From assembly GCF_012489685.1 (NCBI RefSeq), contig NC_080046.1, forward strand, positions 26,666,223 through 26,730,222: a DNA stretch of 64,000 nucleotides, written 5' to 3'. The stretch's first letter is position 1. Each line of letters opens with the position of its first letter. A program made the position numbers and the translations under genes. The DNA comes from Lotus japonicus (taxonomy: Eukaryota; Streptophyta; Magnoliopsida; Fabales; Fabaceae). Shown one piece after another: positions 51,886 to 63,649 of this stretch. The notes beneath the pieces are model-generated. The model was not told where the DNA came from, searched no databases, and saw nothing but the letters and a program-made list of their open reading frames with translations.

Positions 51886-53681
51886 AGATAATCTTGTCCT
51901 TAGGTACCCACTTTCTGGGTCCTCTCTTGTTAGTTACCCCAGAGGTTCTGATCACCTTGGGTGTCTCAACATGATATTTTAAAGGAATATTTGCATGATA
52001 TTTAGTCATAGAGAAGGATCCCTTTTTAAGAGGGTTTCTAGCAACTTTAGCAGGTACAGGATCAGGCAATATGGTACCAGAGGGAACAAAGCATTCATAC
52101 AAGGATTTAGCTTTAGACACAGAGGGCTCATTTCTAATTGGTTTAGAATAGCCAATGCCATGCATTCCATTTCTGCTTACGCCATAGATCATTGAAGCCA
52201 TTAAGCTTCTATCCACGCGTTTAGCTAAGAATCTTTGAAAAGACTTTTCATACTTAGATTCATTTCTACAATCAGAGGCATCACAGGCAACAATTTCTTC
52301 TAACTTAGCAATCTGGTTCTTAAGCACAGAGTTAGAATTGATCAAGGCATGATTATCATTTTTCAAATCAGAAATAATTTTCTCATGTTCAGAAGGAGTC
52401 TTGGAAACAGCAGATAAGTTCTTTTTCAGCTTCTTATGCTTAGACAATAAGGAGTTATACTTATCCATAATATCAGACAATGCATGTTTCAGTTCAGAGG
52501 TAGAGAAAGAAGCGAATACCTCATTTTCATCGTCTGAGTTAGGATTTCCTTCTGATTCTGAGTCAGAGTCAACAGCTCCCTTTGACTCTGCTTCCTTGTC
52601 TTTGACAATAGCCATGAGTCCTTGGACTTCACCATCAGAGTCAACATCCTCTGACTCTGATTCATCAAATGTCACCATCAGACTCTTCTTTGTCTTGAAG
52701 TGCTTCTTTGGCTTCTTGTCCTTCTTCAACTTTGGACAATCACTTTTGTAGTGCCCTGATTCTTTGCACTCAAAGCATGTGACTTCCTTAATTGATGACT
52801 TCTTCTGGCCTGAGGATTCAGACTTTCCTTTGGCCTTTCCAGAGCTTCTGTACTTGCTTTGCTTGTGCTTCCAGATGCGGTTGAGTCTCTTGGAGATCAG
52901 AGTCAGCTCATCTTCATCAGAATCTTCTGATGCTTCTTCAGATTCCTCTTCTTCAGCTTGAAGAGCTTTTGACTTCTCAACCTTAGCCTTTTCAGATTTA
53001 GATTTCAAGGCTATGTTCTTTTCTTAGATCTTGCATCTCTGAGCGCTTCAGCTCATGGCATTTCAAAATGCTGATGAGTTCTTCTAAACTCATATTCTCA
53101 ACGTCTCTCGTGAGCTCTATTGAAGTCACTAAAGGCATCCAACTTTCAGGAAGACACCTGATGACCCTTATGACATGATCTTTTGTTGTGTAGCTCTTGT
53201 TGAGAGGTCGTATGCCAGCTACAAGCAACTGAAATCTGGAGAACATTTCTTCAATGGACTCATTTGGCTCCATGATGAAGGATTCATACTTTTGGATCAA
53301 AGACAATGCCTTTGATTCTTTGACTTTCTAGTTTCCTTCATGAGACATCTTCAGAGATTCGAAAATGCCTTTCGCAAACTCACGATCTGTAATCTTCTGG
53401 TACTCTTCATAGGAAATAGCACTTAGAAGAATTGCTCTTGCTTTGTGATGTTGTGAGTACAGCTTCTTTTGATCTGCAGTCATCTCTGACCTTGGGATCT
53501 TCTTGCCATCTGCATCAACTGGACGCTCGTAGCCATCCACAATAATATCCCAGAGATCTGCATCGAAACCCAGAAAGAAACTTTCCAGTCTATCTTTCCA
53601 ATATTCGAACCTTTGACCGTCGAACATAGGAGGCTTTGCATTGTAACCATCTCTTTGAGTTTCACTGGTGGTGGCAGCCAT
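51773..53681 (-). pseudogene. Copy C gag, broken
   Basis: ATG at 53681. A TAG at 53328-53330 (AAG in D) truncates it after residue 117. A 2-nt loss near 53020 shifts the frame. The zinc knuckle [14 protein letters not shown] is preserved. The C-terminal end overlaps pol by 113 nt counted from the pol ATG, in the +1 relation also seen in B and D. Confidence 0.9.
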
Positions 53682-53739
53682 TGTTTTTCACACCGGCCCG
53701 GATCACTGAACACTGTTAGGTGTGGTAATCAGAACTTGC

Positions 53740-53751
53740 GCTCTGATACCA
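53740..53751 (-). promoter_or_regulatory. Copy C primer-binding site
   Basis: TGGTATCAGAGC in element sense, 2 nt inside the 5' LTR. Confidence 0.92.
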
Positions 53752-53753
53752 AT

Positions 53754-54960
53754 TGAAGGTATGAAAAACGGTAGAAAGGGGGGGTTTGAATAACGTTTTC
53801 AGTATAAAACTTCCACCTTAAAGATTTTGACAAATCTTTCGAGAACTTAAGTGCTAAAGATAAGAGATAGAAAAGCACACAAGGATTTTATCCTGGTTCA
53901 CTTGATAAATCACTCAAGCTACTCCAGTCCACCCGTTAAGGTGATTTCTTCCTTTTTAGAATGAAGGCAATCCACTAATCAGGTAAGAGTTACAACTGCA
54001 CTTGAAACCTACAAGTGACTAACAATTACACTGACTTAGCTCACACTAAGATTCACTCTCTTAGTCTTCTCTAGGATCCGATCAACCTTGATCTCCTAAA
54101 GGAACTAAACAAACTGTTTATCAAAGAATTGTTTACAAGAGATTTGCTTCTAAAAAGCTAATAGTAAACTCAATGAATTTCAGATGAAAGAAAGCTTAGA
54201 AGAATTTGAGTTTGTCTTGCGCGTATATGAATGCTTCTAGCCGTTTCTTTCAGTCTTCAGCCTCTTTATATACTCCAAGGATTAGGGTTGAGCGTTGCAT
54301 GGGAAATGCTACCGTTGGAGGGCAGTTCTGGAAAATCCAGCTTCTGCTGTGTCTGAGACTGTTAGGTAGGTCGTCAGGAAGGTACAGTTGCTTTTGTACT
54401 TGGATAGCGACTTGACCTTTAAACCTAGGAGACTTCTGATCAGGGGAATGCTTCATATTGGAACTTGTGAAGCCGGTTGATCAGAGTCAGAGGGAAAGCC
54501 CAGATCCTCTGACCATTGTTTCTTCTGGTTCTGAGCTCAGAGGGAAGAACATGGTCTTCAGAGTATCTTGCTTCTGGACAACAGAATTTCACTAATCAGC
54601 TTCTAGATCTTCAGAGTCTTTTACACCATCAGAATATCTGAGCCTTTAGTGTTTCTGGGTTATCAGACTTTCTGGATCTTCAGAACTTCTAGTGACTGAG
54701 TCCACATCAGAGTTTGTATAACTTCAGAACTTCTGAAGCTTTTCCACTGTTCATACTGAACATGGTGAATGCGAAAGCGTTGCTTGGGTTGCTCTTTATA
54801 CACAGTGCTTCTGATTTGTGTGAGATTGAGTTGAGGTCAGAGCCTGTAAATAGCACACTCAGAGAAACACGTTAGAGTACCACAATTGTTCATATCAAAA
54901 GGTTAACTTGTAATCATCAAAACATAGAGTTGTACTACTAGATCAAAACTTGATCTTACA
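53754..54960 (-). repeat. Copy C 5' LTR
   Basis: 1,207 bp. TATA box at 54265-54272 (TTTATATA as read). Seven G near the left edge. Right border is TSD GACTT (54961-54965). Confidence 0.95.
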
Positions 54961-54965
54961 GACTT

Positions 54966-56652
54966 CTCTCAGATCTTTTCATTGAAAGTAAACTTGTGGA
55001 AGATCTGACCAAGGCTGGCTGCACAGAGGATCTGACCATGATTGTGAGTGATGTCTTCACATCCACATCTTTGATGAAGATGGGATTGGTCAAGAAGAGG
55101 ATAGACCCTGCTCATGAAGATACTTTAGATGAAGTCAGAAGAAGAAGAATCCCTCTGAATGACTATCCTTTGTGGACTCAGGCAGACAACCCAGAAGCTA
55201 TCAGGTGCTACGTTGAAGATCTAAGAGCACAAGGCTTTGAAATTGATGTAGATGAGTTCTTCAGAAGATTGCCACCAGCAATAGAGTTTGACTCTCCTCC
55301 AAAGAAGAAAGTTCAGAGGAAGATGGTCTTAGAAGAATCCTCTGAGGAATCTGATGTCCCTCTAAAGAAGAAGAAGAAGGCTGACCAGCCTAAGAGGAAA
55401 CATGATGAAACCACCAAGCTAGATGATGGTGATGATGGTGATAATGAAGATGGTCCTTCTCCTCCCAAAAAGAAGAAGAAACAAGTCAGAATCGTGGTGA
55501 AGCCTACACGTGTGGAACCTGCTGCTGCAGTCATCAGGATGGAGACTTCTGCCAGAGTGACTCGCTCTTCCGTGCGTACAAGTAAGTCTGCTATCATTGA
55601 ATCTGATGATGATTTAAATTCTATTGATGCACTTCCCATTTCTACCTTCCTCAAACGCACATCCACCCAACTCACTACAATACCAGAGTCTCAACCTGCT
55701 GTTCAAACCACATCTCCACCAAATTCCCCAAGGTCTTCATTCTTCCAACCTTCCCCACATGAAGCACCTCTCTGGAATATGCTTCAGAACCAACCTACAG
55801 GAACCTCTGATCCAACCTCACCCATCACAATCCATCAAGATCCCCTTATTCTTGAACCCTCTGAACCTGAACTCACAATTCCTGTCCAACCAGAACCTGA
55901 ACCCAGAACGTCTGATCACTCTGTCCTCAGAGCATCAGAACGTCCGGTTGCCAGAACCACTGATACAGATTCTTCCAGTGTCTATACCCCTGTATCATTC
56001 CCAATCAACGTTGCTGACTCCTCACCTTCAAACAACTCTGAGTCACATCGTAAATTCATGGAGGTCAGAAAATAAAAAGTGTCTGCCATCCCAGAATATT
56101 ACCTCACGGTCCTAAGCCCTAGGAGATACCCTGGACCTAGACCTGAACGTCTAGTTGACCCAGATGAACCTATCTTGGCTGACCCTTTACATGAGGCAGA
56201 TCCTTTAGCTCAACAAGCTCAATCTGACCCTGTCCATCAAGAGCCAATTCAACCAGAACCAGAACACTCTGTGTCTAACCACTCTTCGGTTAGATCACCA
56301 CATCCTCTGGTTGAAACTTCTGACCCAAACCTTGGAGCCTCTGAACCAAATGCTCAAACCTTTAACATTGGCTCTCCTCAAGGTGTTTCTGAGGCCCACA
56401 GTAGCAATCACCCAACCTCTCCTGAAACCAACCTCTCCATAGTTCCTACACTTACCTCAGACCAACCTCTCTCTCTGAGTGCATTAATGTTTTTAATCAT
56501 GAAGCTTCATTGAAGCTACGCAACGTGCAAGGTCACACTGACCTGAGTGAGAATGCAGAATCCGTTACTGCGGAGTGGAACCATCTGATTACTTGGTTAG
56601 TAGCTCAGGTTCCTATTATGATGAGGCATCCGATTGAAGAAAGGGATCAGAG
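54966..56652 (+). pseudogene. Copy B env-like ORF, second part
   Basis: Continues 22823-23614 in frame (LSDLFIESKLVEDL). It holds Lys-rich clusters (about 55300-55500) and the Pro/Ser-rich region. TAA at 56073-56075 falls after FMEVRK, the same codon as the stop in copy A. Small indels near 56440-56480 shift the frame. Similarity to the other copies continues, codon for codon, to CAG AG at 56648-56652, where the chromovirus LTR starts. The coiled coil and C-terminus must lie beyond the right edge. Confidence 0.9.
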
Positions 56653-58910
56653 TGTAAGGCCTAAGTTTTTAAACTTATGCCAAATAAATAGAATCCTATT
56701 CACGATTAGGGTTGATGTATCGTGAAAGGAAAACCTGAACTAGAATTTACCAAATGAAATAAATTTATGAAGGAGAAAGTTCAGGAAAAGTCAAAGGATT
56801 GTATCGAAGTCGATAAAAGTTATAGCACGATCGTTATACGCTTAAACCTAGGTCAGAAACCCTAGTATGTAGCTAGTTTTCACTTTTAGGCACGATGGGA
56901 GTTAATTCCAAAAATCTTCAGAGAAATGTTAGAACTTCTCTTTTTCCATATATAACAATCGTTTCGAGGCGAAACTCTAGGATCTACGAACGTCCGATTC
57001 CAATCATCGGAAGTTTGCCGAAACTGAAACCCTGATATTTCAAAACCCTAGAATCACCCGACTATGAGGACTTTTTCTATTCGGAACATCAAATGAAGAT
57101 TCTACACGCGTACACCCATTTCTCTTGATGATTTCAATCTTTCTTCAGAAGGAAGTTTTCCATTCCGACATTCGATGCAAAAAGCAACTTATCGGGTAAA
57201 ATAGTTTTATACCGACTATGCATTAGTTGCCAAAAATACAAGGAGACCTCTTTATAGTTTTGGAATTCTTTTGCCAAAACATATCTATTAATTCACGGAG
57301 AATGACGCCGGAAAAATCAGATTCGCGAAACTTTCATTTTCCCGCGAATTTCCATCTTCTATATATAGCAAACAAGTGAGAAAAAAACACAAAACTCCTC
57401 CATTTTCTCTCCTCAAGGCCGCGAGCTTCGCCAAGGAAGAAGGAAGAAGAGTTTTTCTTCATTACTTGCTTGATCGTTGATCCGTTAGTTGCTGCTTCAA
57501 GGTTTCGAGGTATAGTCGCTAATCCTTACCTCTGATCGCTTTTTCCATAGCTTTTCTGTAGACTTTTCTGAGCTGATAGTTTATGGGTTTTTGCAAAACT
57601 ATCCTGAATATTTCATTTCTGATTCTAAACCTCTTCCTTATGTGCCCAAGATCACTTCTGCCGGGTTAGATTTTCCGTTATGTCGCCGGAATCAATTTTA
57701 GCCTTAAATACCCATTTTTGGAGTTTTTGAAGTAAAGCTTCAACCTTTAGGCTGAAAACTATCGCCTTAGCTTAGTGCTAGTAGGATTAGTTGTCATAAA
57801 CGTCGTTGGTGAAGTCCCTGTCAATTTTGGTTTTTGGGATTTCAGTTTTGAAAATTCTAAGTTAAAAATCATGACCAAAATACCCCTGCGACAGTTTTTG
57901 ATCCGATAATTTTTCCGAGTTCAGAATACCCTTAGTTACGGCTAATGAAAGCATAGGAACCAAGTTTGATCGAAGAAAAATCGAGTCTCCTAATTGTGAA
58001 AAGTGGCCGAACCTATTAGGGGGGGAGGAGGAAAATTTCCTTTTCCGAAAACTTGCCTTTCGCGCTAGATTATCGTACCTCGGAGTATGTACTACTTCGT
58101 GTAACCTTAGTGATGTATCGATAGCTTAGTTTCCGATAGATTCTGATAGTATTTATGTGGTTTTGCTCTAAAGGTGATTTTGAGGAATTTCCAGCGGAGC
58201 AAGGCTTTGATTGTGAAGGAGCTTTAGGAGATAACTCTGGAGAACCTACAGGTGAGGGCTTCTCACTGAATCTCTAGTTAATGCTTAGGGTCGATGTTTT
58301 CGACATTGTTTACTGTTTATGCACTGGATTGTGTGTGATTGGAAAATGTTTTCTGAGGCTTCGGCTGACAATGTAGATGATTCATCTACTGAATGTTTTT
58401 GAGATTGACTTACATGCTAGGTGCTATGTGGGTAACCTAGGATGTGTGGTGCATGCTTTATATGCTAAGTGCTAAGTGTTATTGATGAGATTTATTGATA
58501 TATGACATGTTGTCGATTGTGATGATTTAAATATGCTTTGCACTGGGAACTGAGATTCTGAATGGTGAGCATAGCGGGCAGGTCATGCCGATTTTTATTT
58601 GAGAGTTTTGAGAAAGTTTGATAGGACGAATGAGATTCGGGCCTTGTTTTGTTTAGTGGATCGAGACATTCTCTGGAAGTCATTTGGGGATTAGGAGATC
58701 CCAAGAACTTATAGGAATTGCGATAAGACTAAAAAGGATATTATTTTGAAAAGAAAACTCATAAGACATTAAACAACCTCTAAATCTTCAAATAAGGATA
58801 ATAAACTCGAAAGGAAGCTTTGGATGCAAATCTTAGTTTTGGAAAACGAGAAGTGTCGTCGGATCCCAGTGTTGAGAAAATTGAGAGGCTTTGAGTATGT
58901 AGATGTTGTT

Positions 58911-58985
58911 GTGCTGTTGGAGCAGCTGTTGTTATTGTGCTGTTGGAGCAGTTGTTGTTGTTGTGCTGTTGGAGCAGCTATGTGT
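58911..58985 (+). repeat. 27-bp minisatellite, 3 copies
   Basis: Unit GTGCTGTTGGAGCAG plus a TTGTTGTT-type spacer. The second LTR has five copies at about 61677-61800. Confidence 0.85.
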
Positions 58986-59413
58986 TGTTGGGCTATCCTG
59001 GGGATAAGTCCGGGAAACCGTTAGTTTCCGAGAGTGTAATACTCTGTGCTCGTTGAGCAGTTGTGACCATCGGATTGAGATGAGTCGGATGATTTGGAGA
59101 TCATCATGAGTTACTATGTTGATGTGAAGAAGTGCCTTTTGTCGCAGAATCGACTTTACCTTAGGGTAAGCTTTTAGAGACATTAATTTAGCTAGAACAC
59201 GTGGCGACGTGTCGAGTGAGGTCGGAGACGTTGTTTGGCTAATCACTGCATTGCATTCACTCATTAAGTGGTTTAAACACGGCGAGATACCGGACCACGG
59301 CGGATTCCAAAATTGGTTATAAGACCAGGATTTCCGCGTAAGAGCACTGCTAGGTGACTCTTAGTAGCAGACCGAAATGGCAGACCTACGGGTTATGGCT
59401 GATCTGGCTACCT

Positions 59414-59785
59414 TGGTTTGGTGTAAGAGACACGCGGGCAGAATGGTCCCACCGTTGCTGGTGCTAGGATTGACTCGTTTGATGTCCATACCTATGTTTG
59501 GTGTAAGAGACACGCGGGCAGAATGGTCCCACCGTTGCTGGTGCTAGGATTGATCCGTTTGATGTCCATCCCAGAGGCACGCGGGCAGAATGGTCCCACC
59601 GTTGCTGGTGCTAGGATTGACCCGTCGATGTCCATCCCAGAGGCACGCGAGCGGAAATGGTCCCACCGTTGCTGGTGCTAGGATTGACTCGTTGTTGTCC
59701 ATACCTTTGTTTGGTGTAAGAGGCACGCGGGCAGAAATGGTCCCACCGTTGCTGGTGCTAGGATTGATCCGTTTGATGTCCATCC
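59414..59785 (+). repeat. 66-83 bp tandem repeat, 5 copies
   Basis: Each unit contains GGTCCCACCGTTGCTGGTGC and a GTCCATMC end. Units differ by the presence of a TTTGGTGTAAGAG start. The matching place in the second LTR (about 62106-62180) has only one diverged unit. Confidence 0.9.
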
Positions 59786-60729
59786 GTTTCCGGAATGCAT
59801 TTGGTTAACTGGGTTAACCGTCATTTGCATATCATGCAACATGCATACTAATTAAGTTGGCGAATGTGATTGTTATTTGTTAATCTTATTTGGAACATGA
59901 TAAATGTTATCGTTGTTGTTTATGTTGTTGTGGAATGTGCAACCCTAGGAATGTTATCTTTAGCTATAAGCCTAAGCGGCTATTCTCTTATCTATATCGA
60001 TTGGTGGTATTATTTATATAATTCTTTGGAGTTGACCCTCGCGTCTTCTGTGTGTGCTTTGGCGGACAAACGCCCAATGTCAGATGTCTTTGGCGGGCTA
60101 GTTCATGATGGTTCACCCTTCGGGGGGAACTAGGTTGGGATGCTGGAACAGGAGCGCGTCGCGGTAGCGAGAGGATGACGGATGGTGTACATAGACTAGG
60201 TCGTTCTGGATTTCGAATTCGGACGACGATCATGCTAGCATGTAGGATTGAGTGTTAGTGTGAGCTCCTCGAGATGGGATTAGTGTAGGAGTAGAGTCTT
60301 AGCTCTGAACATCATTTGTTTTCTTTGGGACAGGGTAGTTTCCCACCTATAGCTTTTTGTGTGGTTTCTTTACGGGAATCACAGAGAGTTGTTTGGACTT
60401 AGGAGGTCTTGCTTCAAGCCGATGGGCCAGCTTATTCTCAGTTTTTGAGGGATGGTGTTGCGGACACTTACCTTTTTCTTTTGGATTGTACTTATTGCCT
60501 ACGGGCGTTACATCTTTCTCTTTTCCGTCACTGGAGGTTACTCGTGACGAGGTTGCTACTTACAGCGAGGGCTGTGGTATATATTGTGTTTTAGTTCTGC
60601 TATCTCTCGCATTTGCGCATATTTATTTTAGTCTTGTTTATATTATCGAAAAAAAAAATATATCACGTTTTTCCGCATTAAGTTTATTTTTGGTTACTAA
60701 AGTGACGCCACCGAAATCGGGGTGTTACA

Positions 60730-61237
60730 TTGTGGTATCAGAGCACGGTCGAGTCTTTCGGAAGTTGTTGGGGAATAGGTCTTCTGTGCTAGGTTGTGTG
60801 ACTCTGCAAAGAGTGAAAATTGATTGTCTGCAAGCGATTTTTCGCTTAAAAATTGATTGAAGTTATTGCTTAATCATATTGTATAGTTATGCCAGAGACT
60901 ATCTTGTGATGAGTACTAACTGTTTGTTTGACTAAGCATAGGATGGTAAGCCCTGATCGTATGGCAAAGGCGATAGGTTATGATTAAGATTGACTTGGGG
61001 AGTTGAAAACCATGTATGAATAAGGGACGTAGTGGTGATAGCAGTTACGATAGTAGTTAAACCTCAGTAAGTTGAAGGATGGGATGATAAAATGACTAGT
61101 TAAGTCCGTTGAGGTATAGTTATGATCTGATCTTTTAGGGGATGAGGCCTTACTTTTGTGAAGTGTTAAGGATTGCAGTATGTCTAAATTGGTTTTAGTA
61201 AGGAAGGTTTTGAGGACGAAGACGACAATAATGGATT
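60730..61237 (+). other. Collapsed internal region: leader joined to a 3' end
   Basis: 60730-60939 matches the leader at 63437-63645. After that the sequence changes completely. 60940-61237 ends with GTTTTGAGGACGAAGACGAC, resembling the 'TTCGAGGACGAA' box found after pol in chromoviruses. Gag and pol are gone, so an internal deletion is likely. No gene. Confidence 0.6.
60733..60744 (+). promoter_or_regulatory. First chromovirus primer-binding site
   Basis: TGGTATCAGAGC, complementary to initiator tRNA-Met, 3 nt after the LTR. Confidence 0.9.
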
Positions 61238-63436
61238 GGTGCATGCTTTATATGCTAAGTGCTAAGTGTTTATGATGCGATTTATTGATATATGACATGT
61301 TGTTGATTGTGATGATTTAAATATGCTCTGTACTGGAATCTGAGATTCTGAATGGTGAGAATAGCGGGCAGGTCATGCCGATTTTATTTTGAGAGTTTTG
61401 AGAAAGTTTGATAGGACGAACGAGGTTCGGGCCTTAATTTTGTTTAGTGGATCGAGACATCCTCTGGAAGCGACTTGGGATTGGGAGATCCTGAAAATGT
61501 ATAAGACTTGCGATAAGACAAAATGGAATCTATTTTATAAAGAAAATTCATAAGACCTTAAATAACCTCAAAATATTTAAGTAATGATAACAACCTCGAA
61601 GGAAGGCATTGGAAGTCAAATCATAGTTTTGGAAAAACGAGGAGTGTCGTCGGATCCAAGTGGTGAGTTTGTTGTTGTGCTGTTGGAGCAGCGTTTGTTG
61701 TTGTGCTGTTGGAGTAGCGTTTATTGTTGTGCTGTTGGAGCAGCGTTTGTTATTGTGCTGTTGGAGCAGCGTTTGTTGTGGTGCTGTTGGAGCAGCTATG
61801 TGTCGTTATGAAGTGTGTCTTTTGGTCGCAGAATCGACTTTACCTTAGGGTAAGCTTTTAGAGACTTTAACTTCCCTAGAACACGTGGCGACGTGTCGAG
61901 TGAGGACGGAGACGTTGTTTGACTAATCATTTTGCATACATGCAACATTAATGAGGTATTAACACAGGACGTACTCTGGACCTCGTCGGTTTCCAAAATG
62001 GTCATAAGACTCGGAATGCCGTGAAAGAGCGTTTGTAGACGTCTCTTGTAGCAGACCGAAATGGCAGACCTACGGGTTTACTGCTGATCTGAATACCCCT
62101 GTTGGAGTAAGAGGCACGCGGGCCGAAATGGCTCCACCGTGGCTGGTGTTAGGGCTGATCCGTTTGATGTCCATCCCTTTCCGGAATGCATGTGGTTGAC
62201 TGGGTTAACCTGCATACATATCATGCAACATGCATACTAATTTAGTTGTTGAGTGTGATTGGTAATTGTTAAACCTATTTGGAACATGCTATCTGCTATT
62301 ATTGTGTTTATGTTATTGTGGAACATGCAACCCTAGGAATGACATCTTTAGCTATAAGCCTAAGTGGCTATCTATTATTTGTACCTATTGGGTTTATTAT
62401 CTACATAGTTCTTTAGAGTTGACCCTCGCGTCTTCTGTGTGTGCTTTGGCGGACAACGCCTTTTGTCAGATGAATATTGCGGACTGGTTCACCATGGTCC
62501 ACCCTTCGGGGGGATTAGGTACGAGATGATAGATCAGGACGACCCCGGGTCGTGGGTGGTTGACCCCGCGAGCCACCGAGCGACGTATTCGGAGCGCATC
62601 ATGGAGGACCACGTGGACAGTGGAGGACTCTTGAGGTCAGGAGTGTTGAGGCGATGCTCTATCAGCTTCAACTTGCCACCGGGCGTTCACTGCGGACCAG
62701 GATTCGGATGAGCACCGCCGCCACCGTCATCTTCAGAGGAGGAGGATCCCTCAGAGGAGTTTCCAGTGGGAGTGCCTTCGGCAGGGTCTAGTGCACCCTC
62801 TGTTGCGATCATTGATGATCAGGGTTCGGGCCCTAAGCCCGTGAGTCCAGCATCGGAGCGCACTGCGGTTGCGAGGGGAGGACGGATAGGGCTGGTAGAC
62901 TTGGTCGTTCTGGATTCTGATTCAGACGACGATCATGCTAGCACATAGTTTTGAGTGTTGGTATGAGCTCCTCGAGTTAGGATTACTGTAGGAGTAGAGT
63001 TTTAGCTCTGACAGTCTTGCTTCATTTGTTACTTAGGGGACAGGGTAGATCCGCCTATAGCTTTTTGTGTGGTTTCCTTACGGGAATCACAGAGAGTTGG
63101 TTGGACTTAGGAGGTCTTATTTTCAGGCCATTGGGTCAGCTGATTCTCAGTTTTGAGGGATGGTGTTGCGGGCACTTCACCCTTTTCATTTGGTTTGTAT
63201 ATATTGCCTACGGGCGTTGCACTTTTCTTTCCGTCACTGGAGGTTACTCGTGACGAGGTTGTTACTTACAGCGGGGGCTGTTTATATATTGTATATTAGT
63301 TCTATTGCTTTTCGCTTTTGGGTTTTATTTAATTCAGTCTTGTCTTAGTTATTATCGAAAAAAAATATTTCACGTTTTTCCGCATTAAGTTTACTTTTGG
63401 TTACTAAAGTGACGCCACCGAAATCGGGGTGTTACA
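61238..63436 (+). repeat. 5'-truncated chromovirus LTR
   Basis: Corresponds to 58448-60729 of the full LTR; the first ~1.8 kb is missing. It holds a GC-rich block of roughly 350 bp (about 62530-62880) that the full LTR has lost, and lacks the 5-copy tandem repeat. Ends GTGTTACA at 63436. The open stretches in the GC-rich block are short and not convincing. Confidence 0.85.
61677..61800 (+). repeat. 27-bp minisatellite, 5 copies
   Basis: Same unit as 58911-58985 with the spacer GCGTTTGTTGTT. It has expanded or contracted between the two LTRs. Confidence 0.85.
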
Positions 63437-63439
63437 TTG

Positions 63440-63451
63440 TGGTATCAGAGC
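63440..63451 (+). promoter_or_regulatory. Second chromovirus primer-binding site
   Basis: TGGTATCAGAGC, 3 nt after the truncated LTR. Confidence 0.9.
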
Positions 63452-63649
63452 ACGGTCGAGTCTTTCGGGAGTTGTTGGAGAATAGGTCTTCTGTGCTAGG
63501 TTGTGTGACTCTGCAAAGAGTGAAAATTGATTGTCTGCAAGCGATTTTTCGCTTAAAAATTGATTGAAGTTATTGCTTACTCATATTGTATAGTGATGCT
63601 AGATGCTATCTTATGATGAGTACTGACTGTTTGCTTCCTTTAACAGAAT

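Larger units (their letters stand above)
23615..54960 (-). mobile_element. Copy C: Sirevirus element carrying copy D inside it
   Basis: Minus-strand element bounded by LTRs 23615-24825 and 53754-54960 and TSD GACTT. Removing D (29314-48785) leaves about 11.87 kb, the normal family size. Gag has a stop and a frameshift, pol a stop, a frameshift and a 214-nt deletion, and the env-like ORF a stop and a 41-nt deletion. The opposing 130-aa ORF is intact. LTRs differ at about 8 positions by eye. Confidence 0.95.
16204..56652 (+). mobile_element. Copy B: Sirevirus element split by two later insertions
   Basis: The 5' LTR, primer site, gag and pol lie at 16204-22386. The env-like ORF starts at 22823, breaks at 23614, resumes at 54961 after copy C, and breaks again at 56652 where the chromovirus LTR begins. 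The 3' LTR must lie beyond the right edge. The 5 bp before it (16199-16203, CGAGT) should recur there as the TSD. Its own sequence in the window adds up to about 9.1 kb. Gag has three stops; pol is open. Confidence 0.9.
56653..60729 (+). repeat. Complete chromovirus LTR, 4,077 bp
   Basis: TGTAAGGCC...GTGTTACA with matching ends, followed 3 nt later by the primer site. A TATA box (TATATATAG, 57360-57368) puts the expected RNA start near 57390, leaving about 3.3 kb of transcribed R-U5. It contains no supported ORF. Minisatellites lie at 58911-58985 and 59414-59785. Confidence 0.9.

Noticed and set aside
58824..59024. Leu/Cys-rich ORFs in the chromovirus LTRs (also 61584-61848)
   Set aside because: They are translations of the 27-bp minisatellite and change with its copy number.
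59414..59785. CRISPR-like array
   Set aside because: The units are direct tandem repeats without unique spacers, lie in a plant LTR, and no cas genes exist.
62439..62948. Possible gene in the GC-rich block of the truncated LTR
   Set aside because: Only short overlapping frames, no start context, and the block is missing from the full LTR.
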